A stretch of 19,609 nt of DNA from DASQHM01 sp035632095 (GTDB lineage Bacteria; Pseudomonadota; Alphaproteobacteria; Ferrovibrionales; Ferrovibrionaceae): NCBI GenBank assembly GCA_035632095.1, contig DASQHM010000269.1, positions 1 through 19,609 of the forward strand, in the 5' to 3' direction. Under the pieces are notes generated by a model. It had not been told where the DNA came from and did no database searches. It saw nothing but the letters and a program-made list of their open reading frames with translations. Of the stretch, positions 1 to 6,391 are shown one piece after another (the stretch's first letter is position 1; each line of letters opens with the position of its first letter). The position numbers and the translations under genes were made by a program.

Positions 1-274
1 TGAGGCGCTTGACCGAACTGACGACGATCTCCGGCCGGTCGAGCAGCGCGCCGCGCGCCGCCTCGCCGACCGCAAGCGGCCCTTCGGCGCCATAGGCGAC
101 CACCGATGGCAACATGCCGTGACCTTCCGCATCGCGCAGCACCTCGGCGTGGCCGTTGCGGGCAATCGCGACCAGCGAATTGGTCGTGCCAAGATCGATG
201 CCGACCGCGACCTCCGCCTCGCCGCCATGGGGCAAGGGCGTTTGGCCGGGCTCGGATATTTCCAGGATCTGCAT
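1..274 (-). CDS. hscA: Fe-S protein assembly chaperone HscA, N-terminal part (cut by window edge)
   Basis: This is the first 91 codons of an Hsp70-family chaperone. The translation begins MQILEISEPGQTP and then shows the phosphate-1 signature VGIDLGTTNSLVA at about residues 23-35, followed by LPSVVAY. The start region matches the HscA subfamily (E. coli HscA also begins with a QISEPG segment before IDLGTTNS) rather than DnaK. In the family, HscA hydrolyses ATP to drive release of the [2Fe-2S] cluster from IscU, together with HscB and by binding the LPPVK motif of IscU, which is present in the iscU of this operon. The ATG lies 9 nt after the hscB stop, so translation is probably coupled; no strong Shine-Dalgarno sequence is visible. 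The nucleotide-binding domain continues beyond the left edge, where a ferredoxin gene would be expected but cannot be seen. Confidence 0.93.
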   Translation of the reverse strand, partial: MQILEISEPGQTPLPHGGEAEVAVGIDLGTTNSLVAIARNGHAEVLRDAEGHGMLPSVVAYGAEGPLAVGEAARGALLDRPEIVVSSVKRL

Positions 275-283
275 TGGCGATTC

Positions 284-916
284 TTATGCGCCAAGCCGCG
301 CGCGGCGCGAACGCGCCTCGTCCAACAGCTTCGCCATATAGGCAAGTCGCGCCGTCGCTCCGGCGGCGCGATCCAGATCGCCGGCGGCGAACGCGGTCCC
401 GATTTCGGACAGCGCCGCATCGCGCTCGCCGGTCGCCCTCGCGGTCAGCCGGTCCACCGCGGCCACGTCCGCCGCATCCGCCAAAGCCTCGCGCAGCTCC
501 ATCGCCTCCATGAGCAGCGCGGGGTCGTCGATGGTGGTGCCGTCGGCGCCGTGGGGCTTCTTGCCCTTCAAGGTGAGCAGGTACTCGGCGCGGCGCAGGG
601 GGTTCTTCAGCGTCTCGTAAGCCTCGTTGAGGCTGGTCGCATGTTGCAGCGACAATGCGCGCTCTTTCGCCGTCTTGGACGCGAAACGATCGGGGTGAAA
701 GTAGCGCTGCAGGCCGAAATACTGCCGTTCGAGGTCGGCCGGCGACACGTCGAAGGATTGGACGAGGTTCAGGCGCGCGAAGTGATCGAGCGCGTGCGGC
801 GGCTGGATCGCGCCGCAAGTGTGGCAGAACGGCGCACGCGCCGAAACGGGCCCATTGCAGGACCAGCAAGGATGCACTTCGCGCACCCGTCCGTCATGCT
901 GGGCAACTTCCGCCAT
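284..916 (-). CDS. hscB: Fe-S cluster co-chaperone HscB (Hsc20), with N-terminal tetracysteine motif
   Basis: This 210-residue J-domain co-chaperone recruits IscU to HscA and stimulates its ATPase. The J domain carries HPD at residues 74-76 within YFHPDRF, and the C-terminal half (about 125-205) is the helical HSCB C-terminal domain that contacts IscU. The first 40 residues hold two CxxC pairs, CWSC at 17-20 and CHTC at 31-34, a probable zinc-binding element. E. coli HscB lacks it, but human mitochondrial HSC20 has a comparable tetracysteine domain. The length is about 40 residues above the E. coli protein, which this extension accounts for. The gene sits 80 nt downstream of iscA, the largest spacer in the operon, and 9 nt upstream of hscA. 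Family assignment is firm; zinc binding is inferred from the cysteine pattern. Confidence 0.95.
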   Translation of the reverse strand: MAEVAQHDGRVREVHPCWSCNGPVSARAPFCHTCGAIQPPHALDHFARLNLVQSFDVSPADLERQYFGLQRYFHPDRFASKTAKERALSLQHATSLNEAYETLKNPLRRAEYLLTLKGKKPHGADGTTIDDPALLMEAMELREALADAADVAAVDRLTARATGERDAALSEIGTAFAAGDLDRAAGATARLAYMAKLLDEARSRRARLGA

Positions 917-942
917 AACTCACTCTGCCTCTCTTAGCGAAT

Positions 943-970
943 CCGGGGGCGCGCTGCTCGCGGCCCCCGG
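943..970. repeat. GC-rich inverted repeat in the iscA-hscB gap
   Basis: There is a perfect 8-bp stem, CCGGGGGC at 943-950 against GCCCCCGG at 963-970, with a 12-nt loop. It lies in the only sizeable spacer inside the operon. Neither strand has a following T-run, so it is not a canonical Rho-independent terminator. It could stabilise or attenuate the iscA-side transcript relative to hscBA. The role is inferred. Confidence 0.5.
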
Positions 971-996
971 CGGCGGGCGCTTGGGGGTTGCGCCGC

Positions 997-1332
997 TCAC
1001 ACGTGGAAGGACTCGCCGCAGCCGCAACGGCCCTTCTCGTTCGGATTGACGAAGACGAATCCCTTTTTCAGTTTGTCCTCGGCGTAGTCCATGATGCTGC
1101 CGAGCAAGAACATCACCGCCTTCGGGTCGATCAGAACGGTGACGCCCTTGTCGGTGACGACTTCGTCGAATTTGCCCTTCTCGTCGGCGTATTCGAGGGT
1201 GTACGACAAACCCGAGCAGCCGGCCGTGCGCACGCCGACGCGAATGCCGACGGACGGCTTGCCGCGCTTATCCAATAGCTCGCGCACGCGGCTCGCGGCG
1301 GCATCGGTCAGAGTCATGGCGGTCACGGCCAT
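997..1332 (-). CDS. iscA: A-type Fe-S carrier protein IscA
   Basis: This 111-residue protein of the HesB/IscA family accepts iron or Fe-S clusters and delivers them to target proteins, mainly for [4Fe-4S] maturation. The three invariant cysteines are visible: C39 in the TAGCSGLSY segment and C103/C105 in the terminal GRCGCGESFHV. The body carries the usual strand-rich core (GIRVGVRTAGC, LEYAD, LIDPKAVMFLLGS). The ATG at 1332 is preceded by GAGGAG at 8-nt spacing. A second methionine at residue 6 (MTLTDAAASRV) fits the usual family start but has no better ribosome binding site. It lies 30 nt downstream of iscU and is part of the isc operon. ErpA and SufA share the fold; the neighbours support IscA. 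Confidence 0.95.
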   Translation of the reverse strand: MAVTAMTLTDAAASRVRELLDKRGKPSVGIRVGVRTAGCSGLSYTLEYADEKGKFDEVVTDKGVTVLIDPKAVMFLLGSIMDYAEDKLKKGFVFVNPNEKGRCGCGESFHV

Positions 1333-1362
1333 GGCGTCAGCTCCTCGACTTGGTTGTTGGCT

Positions 1363-1779
1363 TTAGGCCACCTTCTCCGCGGCGGCGGTTTCCACCGACT
1401 TCTCGCGCTTCGCCTTGTAGTCGGCGATCGCGGCCTTGATCGCATCCTCAGCCAGCACCGAGCAATGGATCTTTACCGGCGGCAGCGACAGATGCTGCGC
1501 GATGTGGGTGTTCTTGATCCTCTCGGCATCGTCCAGCGTCTTGCCCTTCACCCATTCGGTGACCAGGCTCGAAGATGCGATAGCCGAGCCGCAACCGAAG
1601 GTCTTGAACTTGGCGTCTTCGATGACGCCTTGCGCGTTGACCTTGATCTGCAGCTTCATCACGTCGCCGCAGGCCGGAGCGCCGACCAGGCCGGTGCCGA
1701 CCGCGTCATCGCTCTTGTCCATGGAGCCCACGTTCCGCGGGTTCTCATAGTGGTCGATGACCTTGTCGCTATATGCCAT
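1363..1779 (-). CDS. iscU: Fe-S cluster assembly scaffold IscU
   Basis: This 138-residue scaffold is where IscS-derived sulfur and iron are assembled into a [2Fe-2S] cluster. All ligand and catalytic positions are present: C37 and D39 in GAPACGD, C63 in TFGCGSAIASS, and H105/C106 in the IHCS segment. The HscA-recognition motif LPPVK is at 99-103. The protein is about 10 residues longer than E. coli IscU because of a charged C-terminal tail ending VETAAAEKVA. AAGGAG lies 8 nt before the ATG. The gene follows iscS by 30 nt, the standard order. The LPPVK motif and the neighbouring hscB/hscA distinguish it from SufU. Confidence 0.97.
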   Translation of the reverse strand: MAYSDKVIDHYENPRNVGSMDKSDDAVGTGLVGAPACGDVMKLQIKVNAQGVIEDAKFKTFGCGSAIASSSLVTEWVKGKTLDDAERIKNTHIAQHLSLPPVKIHCSVLAEDAIKAAIADYKAKREKSVETAAAEKVA

Positions 1780-1809
1780 GTTGCAGACTCCTTATTTTTC
1801 TTATCCAGT

Positions 1810-3057
1810 TCAGTGTGCCGCCCATTCGATCGACTTTATGTCGATGCCTTCCTGAGCCATTTCCCAGAGCGGACTCAGCTCGCGCAGTTTGCCGACCCGC
1901 TCGTTGATGGTTTGAACCGCGTAATCGACTTCCGCCTCCGTGGTGAAGCGGCCGAGGCCGATGCGGATCGAGGTATGCGCCATTGCCTCCTCGACGCCGA
2001 GCGCACGAAGCACATAGGATGGCTCCAGCGACGCCGAGGTGCAGGCCGAGCCCGACGAAACCGCGAGCTCCTTGATGCCCATGAGCATGCTTTCGCCTTC
2101 TACATAGGCGAAGGACAGGTTCAGATTGCCGGGGATGCGCTGCTCGCGGTCGCCGTTCAGGAACACCTCCGGCGTGCGCGCCATGATCCCCTGGTAGAAC
2201 CGGTCGGCGAGCTTGCGAATGCGTTCGTTGTCGGCGCCCATCTCCTTTTCGGCGATGGCGCAGGCCGTCCCGATGCCGACGCAAAGCGCCGGCGCAAGCG
2301 TGCCGGAGCGGAAGCCGCGCTCCTGGCCGCCGCCCGAAAACAGCGGCTCGAGCCGCACGCGCGGCTTGCGCCGGACGAACAGCGCGCCGATGCCCTTGGG
2401 CGCATAGATCTTGTGGCCGGAGATCGACATGAGATCGATCTTCATGGCTTCGACGTCGATCGGAATCTTGCCGACGCCCTGGGCGGCGTCGCAATGGAAG
2501 AAGGCGCCCTTGGCGCGGCAGATGGCGCCGATTTCCGCCAGCGGCTGGATCACGCCGATCTCGTTGTTCACCGCCATGATCGACACCAGCACCGTCTTGT
2601 CGGTGACGGTCTCGCGCAGCAGATCGAGATCGACCAACCCGTTCTGCTTCACGGGCAGATAGGTGACCTTGAAGCCTTCCTGCTCCAGATGGCGGCAGCT
2701 ATCGAGCACGCACTTGTGCTCGGTGAGCACGGTCACGATGTGATTGCGGCGATCCTTGTAGAAGCGCGCCACGCCCTTGATGGCCAGATTATTGCTCTCC
2801 GTGGCGCCGGAGGTGAACACGACCTCCTTTGGATCGGCGTTGATGATATGCGCCACTTGCCCGCGCGCGACCTCGACCGCCTCTTCGGCGTCCCAGCCGA
2901 ATTTGTGGCTGCGCGAATGCGGATTGCCGAATTGATTGGTGAAGAACGGCATCATCGCATCCAGCACGCGCGGATCGACCGGCGTGGTCGCCTGGTAATC
3001 CAGGTAGATCGGCACCTTGATGTTTGGCGTCCGGCTCGTGTCATGCATCGACGTCAT
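1810..3057 (-). CDS. iscS: Cysteine desulfurase IscS
   Basis: This PLP enzyme converts L-cysteine to alanine and passes persulfide sulfur to IscU and other acceptors. With the start chosen here (MTSMHDTSRT, ATG at 3057, GGAGG 8 nt upstream) it has 415 residues. The Schiff-base lysine is K216 in SGHKIYAPKGIGAL, and the catalytic loop cysteine is C339 in SGSACTSASLEPS, nearly identical to E. coli IscS. The substrate/PLP region LDYQATTPVDPRV is at the N-terminus. The frame is open upstream to 3264, but that part overlaps the preceding gene and is unconserved, so I rejected it. Only 2 nt separate this ATG from the stop of the upstream desulfurase, which points to translational coupling. Confidence 0.97.
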   Translation of the reverse strand: MTSMHDTSRTPNIKVPIYLDYQATTPVDPRVLDAMMPFFTNQFGNPHSRSHKFGWDAEEAVEVARGQVAHIINADPKEVVFTSGATESNNLAIKGVARFYKDRRNHIVTVLTEHKCVLDSCRHLEQEGFKVTYLPVKQNGLVDLDLLRETVTDKTVLVSIMAVNNEIGVIQPLAEIGAICRAKGAFFHCDAAQGVGKIPIDVEAMKIDLMSISGHKIYAPKGIGALFVRRKPRVRLEPLFSGGGQERGFRSGTLAPALCVGIGTACAIAEKEMGADNERIRKLADRFYQGIMARTPEVFLNGDREQRIPGNLNLSFAYVEGESMLMGIKELAVSSGSACTSASLEPSYVLRALGVEEAMAHTSIRIGLGRFTTEAEVDYAVQTINERVGKLRELSPLWEMAQEGIDIKSIEWAAH

Positions 3058-3059
3058 CC

Positions 3060-4214
3060 TTATGCCCTCCGCGCCGCTGGTGCGTGCGCCGATCCGTGAC
3101 GGTTGGCGCGCGCATAGAGGCCGATCCAGGCCGTTAGAAATCGTTCCGTATCCGCCGCCGTGCTCGCGGCGCCGAGGCTTACCCGAATGCTGCTCGCCGC
3201 CGCATCGGGCGATGCGCCCATGGCGCGCAATACGTGGCTCGGCCGGACCTTGCCCGACGAGCATGCCGCACCGGCGCTGACCGCGACGCCGGCAAGGTCC
3301 AAAGCCATGACTTGGGTCTCGGACGGCACGCCGGCAAGGCCGATGCAGCAGGTATTCGGCAAACGCGGCACTGCTTCGCCCCAGATGAGCGCGGCGGGGA
3401 CCGAGCGCTTGATCTGCCGCTCCAGCCCGTCGCGCAGCGCGGCGATTTTTCCAGCGCGGGCGACCTCGTCCAGCGCAATTATGGCGGCTGCACCGAAGCC
3501 CGCGATCCCCGGCACGTTCTCCGTACCGGCGCGGCGTCCGAATTCCTGGCCGCCGCCATGCTGGCGCGGCTGCACGTCCAAACCCTCGCGCACGATCAGG
3601 GCGCCTACGCCCTGCGGCCCACCGAGCTTATGCGCGCTCAACGTCAGCATGTCCGCCCCGAGCTCCACCATATCGACGGCGATGCGGCCCACGGCCTGCG
3701 TCGCATCGCAATGCACGAGCGCTCCGTGCTCTCGCGCCAGGCCAGCGGCCTCGCGGACGGGCTGGAGAACGCCGGTTTCGTTGTTGGCCAGCATGACCGA
3801 AACCAGGACCGGACCTTCGCAGCCGGCAAGCGCCGCTTCCAGCGCCGCCAAATCCAGCACGCCGTCCCGGTCGACGGGCACCGCCACAAAGTCGGCGTCC
3901 GTCGCGGCAGCGGCCGCGAGAATCGAATCATGCTCGATGGCGGAGACGATCAGACGGCGGAACGGCAGCGCATTGAGCGCCAGATTGTTGGCTTCCGTTC
4001 CGCCGGAGGTGAAAATCACCTCCATCGGCTTAGCGCCCACCAGCGTGGCAACTTGACCGCGCGCCGCTTCGACAATCTTGCGCGCCCTGCGGCCCGATGC
4101 ATGCACGGAGGATGGATTTCCGCCCACCTCCATCGCCTCGACCACCGCACGCGCCGCCGCCTCGCGGATCGGCGCCGTGGCGTTGTAGTCGAGATATGCG
4201 ATTGTCGCGGCCAT
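3060..4214 (-). CDS. Second cysteine desulfurase, NifS/IscS-like (class V aminotransferase fold)
   Basis: This 384-residue PLP enzyme is paralogous to the downstream IscS but clearly diverged. The N-terminus reads YLDYNATAPIREAA, the PLP lysine is K196 in LSAHKLGGPQGVGAL, and the active-site cysteine is C318 in SAGAACSSGKVRPS. The CSSGK loop is of the NifS/group I type, unlike the CTSAS loop of IscS. It lies between iscR (14 nt after it) and iscS (2 nt before it), so both desulfurases should be made from one mRNA. It ends in an Ala/Arg-rich tail (APAARRA). It may supply sulfur for a different acceptor or increase sulfur flux under cluster demand. Desulfurase activity is well supported; the specific partner is unknown, so I give no symbol. 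Confidence 0.9.
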   Translation of the reverse strand: MAATIAYLDYNATAPIREAAARAVVEAMEVGGNPSSVHASGRRARKIVEAARGQVATLVGAKPMEVIFTSGGTEANNLALNALPFRRLIVSAIEHDSILAAAAATDADFVAVPVDRDGVLDLAALEAALAGCEGPVLVSVMLANNETGVLQPVREAAGLAREHGALVHCDATQAVGRIAVDMVELGADMLTLSAHKLGGPQGVGALIVREGLDVQPRQHGGGQEFGRRAGTENVPGIAGFGAAAIIALDEVARAGKIAALRDGLERQIKRSVPAALIWGEAVPRLPNTCCIGLAGVPSETQVMALDLAGVAVSAGAACSSGKVRPSHVLRAMGASPDAAASSIRVSLGAASTAADTERFLTAWIGLYARANRHGSAHAPAARRA

Positions 4215-4228
4215 CGTCCGGATGCTCG

Positions 4229-4705
4229 TCAGAGACGCGCCGTCTCGCCGGCAGCGGGGCGGCCGTCGAACATCACCCGGCGCACGCCCAGCACGCGCCG
4301 GGCCACCACGTCGGCCAGAGATACCGAACTCAGATAGCTATGAATCTGATTGCCGAGCTCCTCCCAAAGATCGTGGGTTAGACATCGCGCGTTGGTCGTG
4401 GCCTGACAGCCCTTGCTGCTCCCGGTCTTGCAACGCGTGGTGCGCAACGGCTCGTCCACCGCCAGCACGATTTCGGCGATGCGCGTCTCCGCCGGGCCGC
4501 GCTGCAGGCGGTATCCGCCGCCCGGACCGCGCACGCTCAGCACCAAACCGCCGCGCCGGAGCTTGCCGAACAGCTGCTCCAGATAGCTCAGGGAAATATT
4601 CTGCCGCTCGGCGATGTCGGCCAGCGAAACGGGCCTGCCGTCGCTATTGGCCGCCAGATCGGCCATCGCCATCACCGCATAGCGTCCGCGCGTGGTGAGT
4701 TTCAC
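4229..4705 (-). CDS. iscR: Rrf2-family [2Fe-2S]-sensing repressor IscR
   Basis: This 158-residue winged-helix regulator begins with the hallmark KLTTRGRYAVMAMADLA and has the recognition region ISLSYLEQLFGKLRRGGLV, followed by the wing SVRGPGGGYRL. Three cysteines, C92, C100 and C108, plus H111 in the CLTH segment are the probable cluster ligands; E. coli IscR uses the equivalent three Cys and one His. The spacing here is C-X7-C-X7-C rather than the C-X5-C-X5-C of E. coli. The start is GTG at 4705 with AAAGGAGG 6 nt upstream. It sits second in the operon behind cysE (12 nt gap), and a type 1 IscR box lies at the operon promoter, so autorepression by holo-IscR is likely. Confidence 0.95.
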   Translation of the reverse strand: MKLTTRGRYAVMAMADLAANSDGRPVSLADIAERQNISLSYLEQLFGKLRRGGLVLSVRGPGGGYRLQRGPAETRIAEIVLAVDEPLRTTRCKTGSSKGCQATTNARCLTHDLWEELGNQIHSYLSSVSLADVVARRVLGVRRVMFDGRPAAGETARL

Positions 4706-4717
4706 GTCGCGCCTCCT

Positions 4718-5482
4718 TTATTGCCCGTCGCCGGCGCCGTTGCCGCTGGCGCCCGCATGAAGGTTCGAGCCGTCGACCAGCACCGAAGGCGAGCCGTTCG
4801 ATGCCGCGGCCAACCGCTGCTCCAGAGCCTCGATCCGCGCATTCAGAGACTGGACGTGATCAACCAGCCCTTCGATCGTCCGCGTGGTGGGATCGAGCAC
4901 TTCACCGCCGGCGCCATAGGCGCAAAATTCTTCGATTAGCGACATCTTCGGCCGCGCCGCGACTTTCGCCGGCATGCCGACGACGGTGACGCTGTCCGCC
5001 ACATCGCGCACGACCACGGAATTGGCGCCGACGCGGGCACCGTCGCCGACCTTGATGGGCCCGAGGATTTGCGCGCCCGAGCCGACGATGACGTTGTTGC
5101 CGAGGGTTGGATGGCGCTTGGTATTGGCCTGGGCGCCGGAATTCACCGCCGGCAGGATGCCGCCGAGCGTGACGTCGTGATAGAGGGTCACGTTGTCGCC
5201 GATCTCGGCGGTCTCGCCGATCACCACGCCCATGCCATGGTCGACGAAGAATTTGCGGCCGATGCGAGCGCCCGGGTGAATTTCAATTCCGGTCATAAAC
5301 CGGCCGATCTGCGAGACGAACCGCCCGGCCAAAAGCCAGCCGCTCTCCCACATTGCATGCGCCACCCTATGAAAGAGGATGGCGTGGAAGCTCGGGTAGC
5401 ATAATACCACCTCGATCCGGGAGCGCGCCGCAGGGTCCCGCTCCATCACCGCATCGATGTCTTCGCCAAGGTGCTTGAACAT
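4718..5482 (-). CDS. cysE: Serine O-acetyltransferase CysE, short form
   Basis: It transfers acetyl from acetyl-CoA to L-serine, giving O-acetylserine for cysteine synthesis. From the ATG at 5482 (MFKHLGEDIDAVMERDPAA) it has 254 residues. The left-handed beta-helix shows many hexapeptide repeats and the catalytic His segments FVDHGMGVVIGET and LYHDVTLGG. It lacks the large N-terminal helical domain of E. coli CysE, so it belongs to the short NifP/EpsC-like class. The tail contains a probable coiled coil (HVQSLNARIEALEQRLAAA) and then a Gly/Ala/Asn-rich end. The frame stays open to a GTG at 5548, which would add 22 poorly conserved-looking residues; both starts lie downstream of the predicted promoter. 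As the first gene of the isc operon it ties cysteine supply to Fe-S demand. Confidence 0.92.
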   Translation of the reverse strand: MFKHLGEDIDAVMERDPAARSRIEVVLCYPSFHAILFHRVAHAMWESGWLLAGRFVSQIGRFMTGIEIHPGARIGRKFFVDHGMGVVIGETAEIGDNVTLYHDVTLGGILPAVNSGAQANTKRHPTLGNNVIVGSGAQILGPIKVGDGARVGANSVVVRDVADSVTVVGMPAKVAARPKMSLIEEFCAYGAGGEVLDPTTRTIEGLVDHVQSLNARIEALEQRLAAASNGSPSVLVDGSNLHAGASGNGAGDGQ

Positions 5483-5576
5483 CAGCGTTTCCAGTGTGAT
5501 ATGATCCGCGCCACCCAAGGCCGGCGAGCGCCACCAAATGGTCGGCACTCGCTAATGCTTTCGTGTCGCACGAGTT

Positions 5577-5604
5577 AAGATAGATTGCCGACTAAATTAG
5601 TCAA
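5577..5604 (-). promoter_or_regulatory. Predicted sigma70-type promoter of the cysE-isc operon
   Basis: On the minus strand, TTGACT (5604-5599, five of six bases of TTGACA) is followed after 16 nt by TATCTT (5582-5577, four of six bases of TATAAT). The expected transcript start is near 5570, just upstream of either cysE start. The -35 element lies inside the IscR box, so bound IscR should block RNA polymerase. Confidence 0.6.
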
Positions 5605-5608
5605 GTAT
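5584..5608. promoter_or_regulatory. IscR type 1 operator (25-bp dyad)
   Basis: On the plus strand the half-sites are ATTGCCGACT and AGTCAAGTAT around a central AAATT. Compared with the E. coli type 1 IscR consensus as I recall it (ATA, S, YY, GACT, five central R/W/Y bases, AGTC, RR, S, TAT), 24 of 25 positions agree; only the third base differs. In E. coli, holo-[2Fe-2S] IscR binds such sites to repress iscR. The site overlaps the predicted -35 of the operon that contains iscR, as in enterobacteria. Binding is inferred from sequence. Confidence 0.8.
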
Positions 5609-5645
5609 GTTCTAGCCGGAAAAGCGAAGTGCTGCTTTGCGGTTA

Positions 5646-5657
5646 GCGAACGTTCGC
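5646..5657. repeat. Perfect 12-bp palindrome upstream of the alpha/beta hydrolase
   Basis: GCGAACGTTCGC is a perfect palindrome about 76 nt upstream of the hydrolase start, in the divergent region shared with the isc operon. It could be half of an operator, but no regulator can be named. It does not fit the spaced direct-repeat form of alphaproteobacterial LexA boxes. Confidence 0.4.
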
Positions 5658-5681
5658 GGGAAACGGTCGGACCTGGAAGGG

Positions 5682-5703
5682 CGGCCCGAAATTCTTCGGG
5701 CCG
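5682..5703 (+). repeat. 9-bp inverted repeat in the leader of the alpha/beta hydrolase gene
   Basis: CGGCCCGAA (5682-5690) pairs perfectly with TTCGGGCCG (5695-5703) across the 4-nt loop ATTC. It ends 30 nt before the hydrolase ATG, so it may fold in the 5' leader. No T-run follows on either strand, so a terminator is unlikely. Confidence 0.5.
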
Positions 5704-5733
5704 GCAAGCTGGTAACGCTAAAGTCGATGGCCC

Positions 5734-6390
5734 ATGCCTGATGTAATTTTCAACGGACCGGACGGTCGGCTCGAGGGCCGCTACCAGCATAGCTCCGTGT
5801 CCAATGCTCCGATTGCCTTGATCCTGCACCCGCATCCGCAATACGGCGGAACCATGAACAACAAGGTGGTCTACCACCTGTTCCACACCTTCGCGAAGCG
5901 GGGCTTCTCGGTGCTTCGCTTCAATTTCCGGGGCGTTGGGCGGAGCCAGGGCACTTACGACCACGGCCAGGGCGAGTTGTCCGATGCCGCCTCGGCGCTC
6001 GACTGGCTGCAAGCCAACAATCCGAACGCGACCGGCTGCTGGATCGCCGGTTTTTCCTTCGGCGCCTGGATCGCCATGCAGTTGCTCATGCGCCGGCCGG
6101 AAGTTTCCGGCTTCGTCTCGGTCGCGCCGCCCGCCAGCCTGTTCGACTTCGCTTTCCTGGCACCCTGCCCGTCGTCCGGCCTGATCGTGCACGGCAAGGC
6201 GGACGAACTGGTGCAGGAGGCGGACGTGGCGAGGCTGGCGCAACGCCTCGCCAATCAGCGCGACATCCGCATCGAGTACAAGGCCATCCCCGGCGCCACG
6301 CACTTCTTCGAAGAGCATATCGACGAGCTTACCAATGTGGTGGACCGGCATTTGCGCAAGGCGCTGATGTCCTCGGCCGCTGCGGATTAG
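5734..6390 (+). CDS. Alpha/beta hydrolase, COG2945-type
   Basis: This 218-residue predicted serine hydrolase has an alpha/beta fold and no signal peptide, so it is probably cytoplasmic. A characteristic HPHPQYGGTMNNKVV segment near residue 33 and FNFRGVGRSQG are hallmarks of this small family. The likely triad is S108 in the GFSFG nucleophile elbow, D157 in HGKADELV and H190 in GATHFF. The substrate is unknown; family members are often annotated as esterases without proof. The ATG has no clear Shine-Dalgarno sequence and is preceded by an out-of-frame ATG at 5727 whose four-codon frame ends at 5741 across the start. It is divergent from the isc operon, sharing the upstream region with the IscR box, and convergent with anmK, the two stops being 1 nt apart. 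Confidence 0.88.
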   Translation: MPDVIFNGPDGRLEGRYQHSSVSNAPIALILHPHPQYGGTMNNKVVYHLFHTFAKRGFSVLRFNFRGVGRSQGTYDHGQGELSDAASALDWLQANNPNATGCWIAGFSFGAWIAMQLLMRRPEVSGFVSVAPPASLFDFAFLAPCPSSGLIVHGKADELVQEADVARLAQRLANQRDIRIEYKAIPGATHFFEEHIDELTNVVDRHLRKALMSSAAAD

Positions 6391-6391
6391 A

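Noticed and set aside
1354..3099. Open frame of 581 codons on the plus strand opposite iscS and iscU
   Set aside because: It is a shadow frame: no domain, no ribosome binding site, and it crosses three real genes on the other strand.
3058..3264. N-terminal extension of iscS by 69 residues
   Set aside because: It overlaps the upstream desulfurase in another frame and is low complexity; the ATG at 3057 has a good ribosome binding site and gives the family's N-terminus.
5646..5657. LexA box
   Set aside because: GAACGTTC has the right tetramers but not the N7 spacing of alphaproteobacterial LexA sites, and the neighbour is not an SOS gene.
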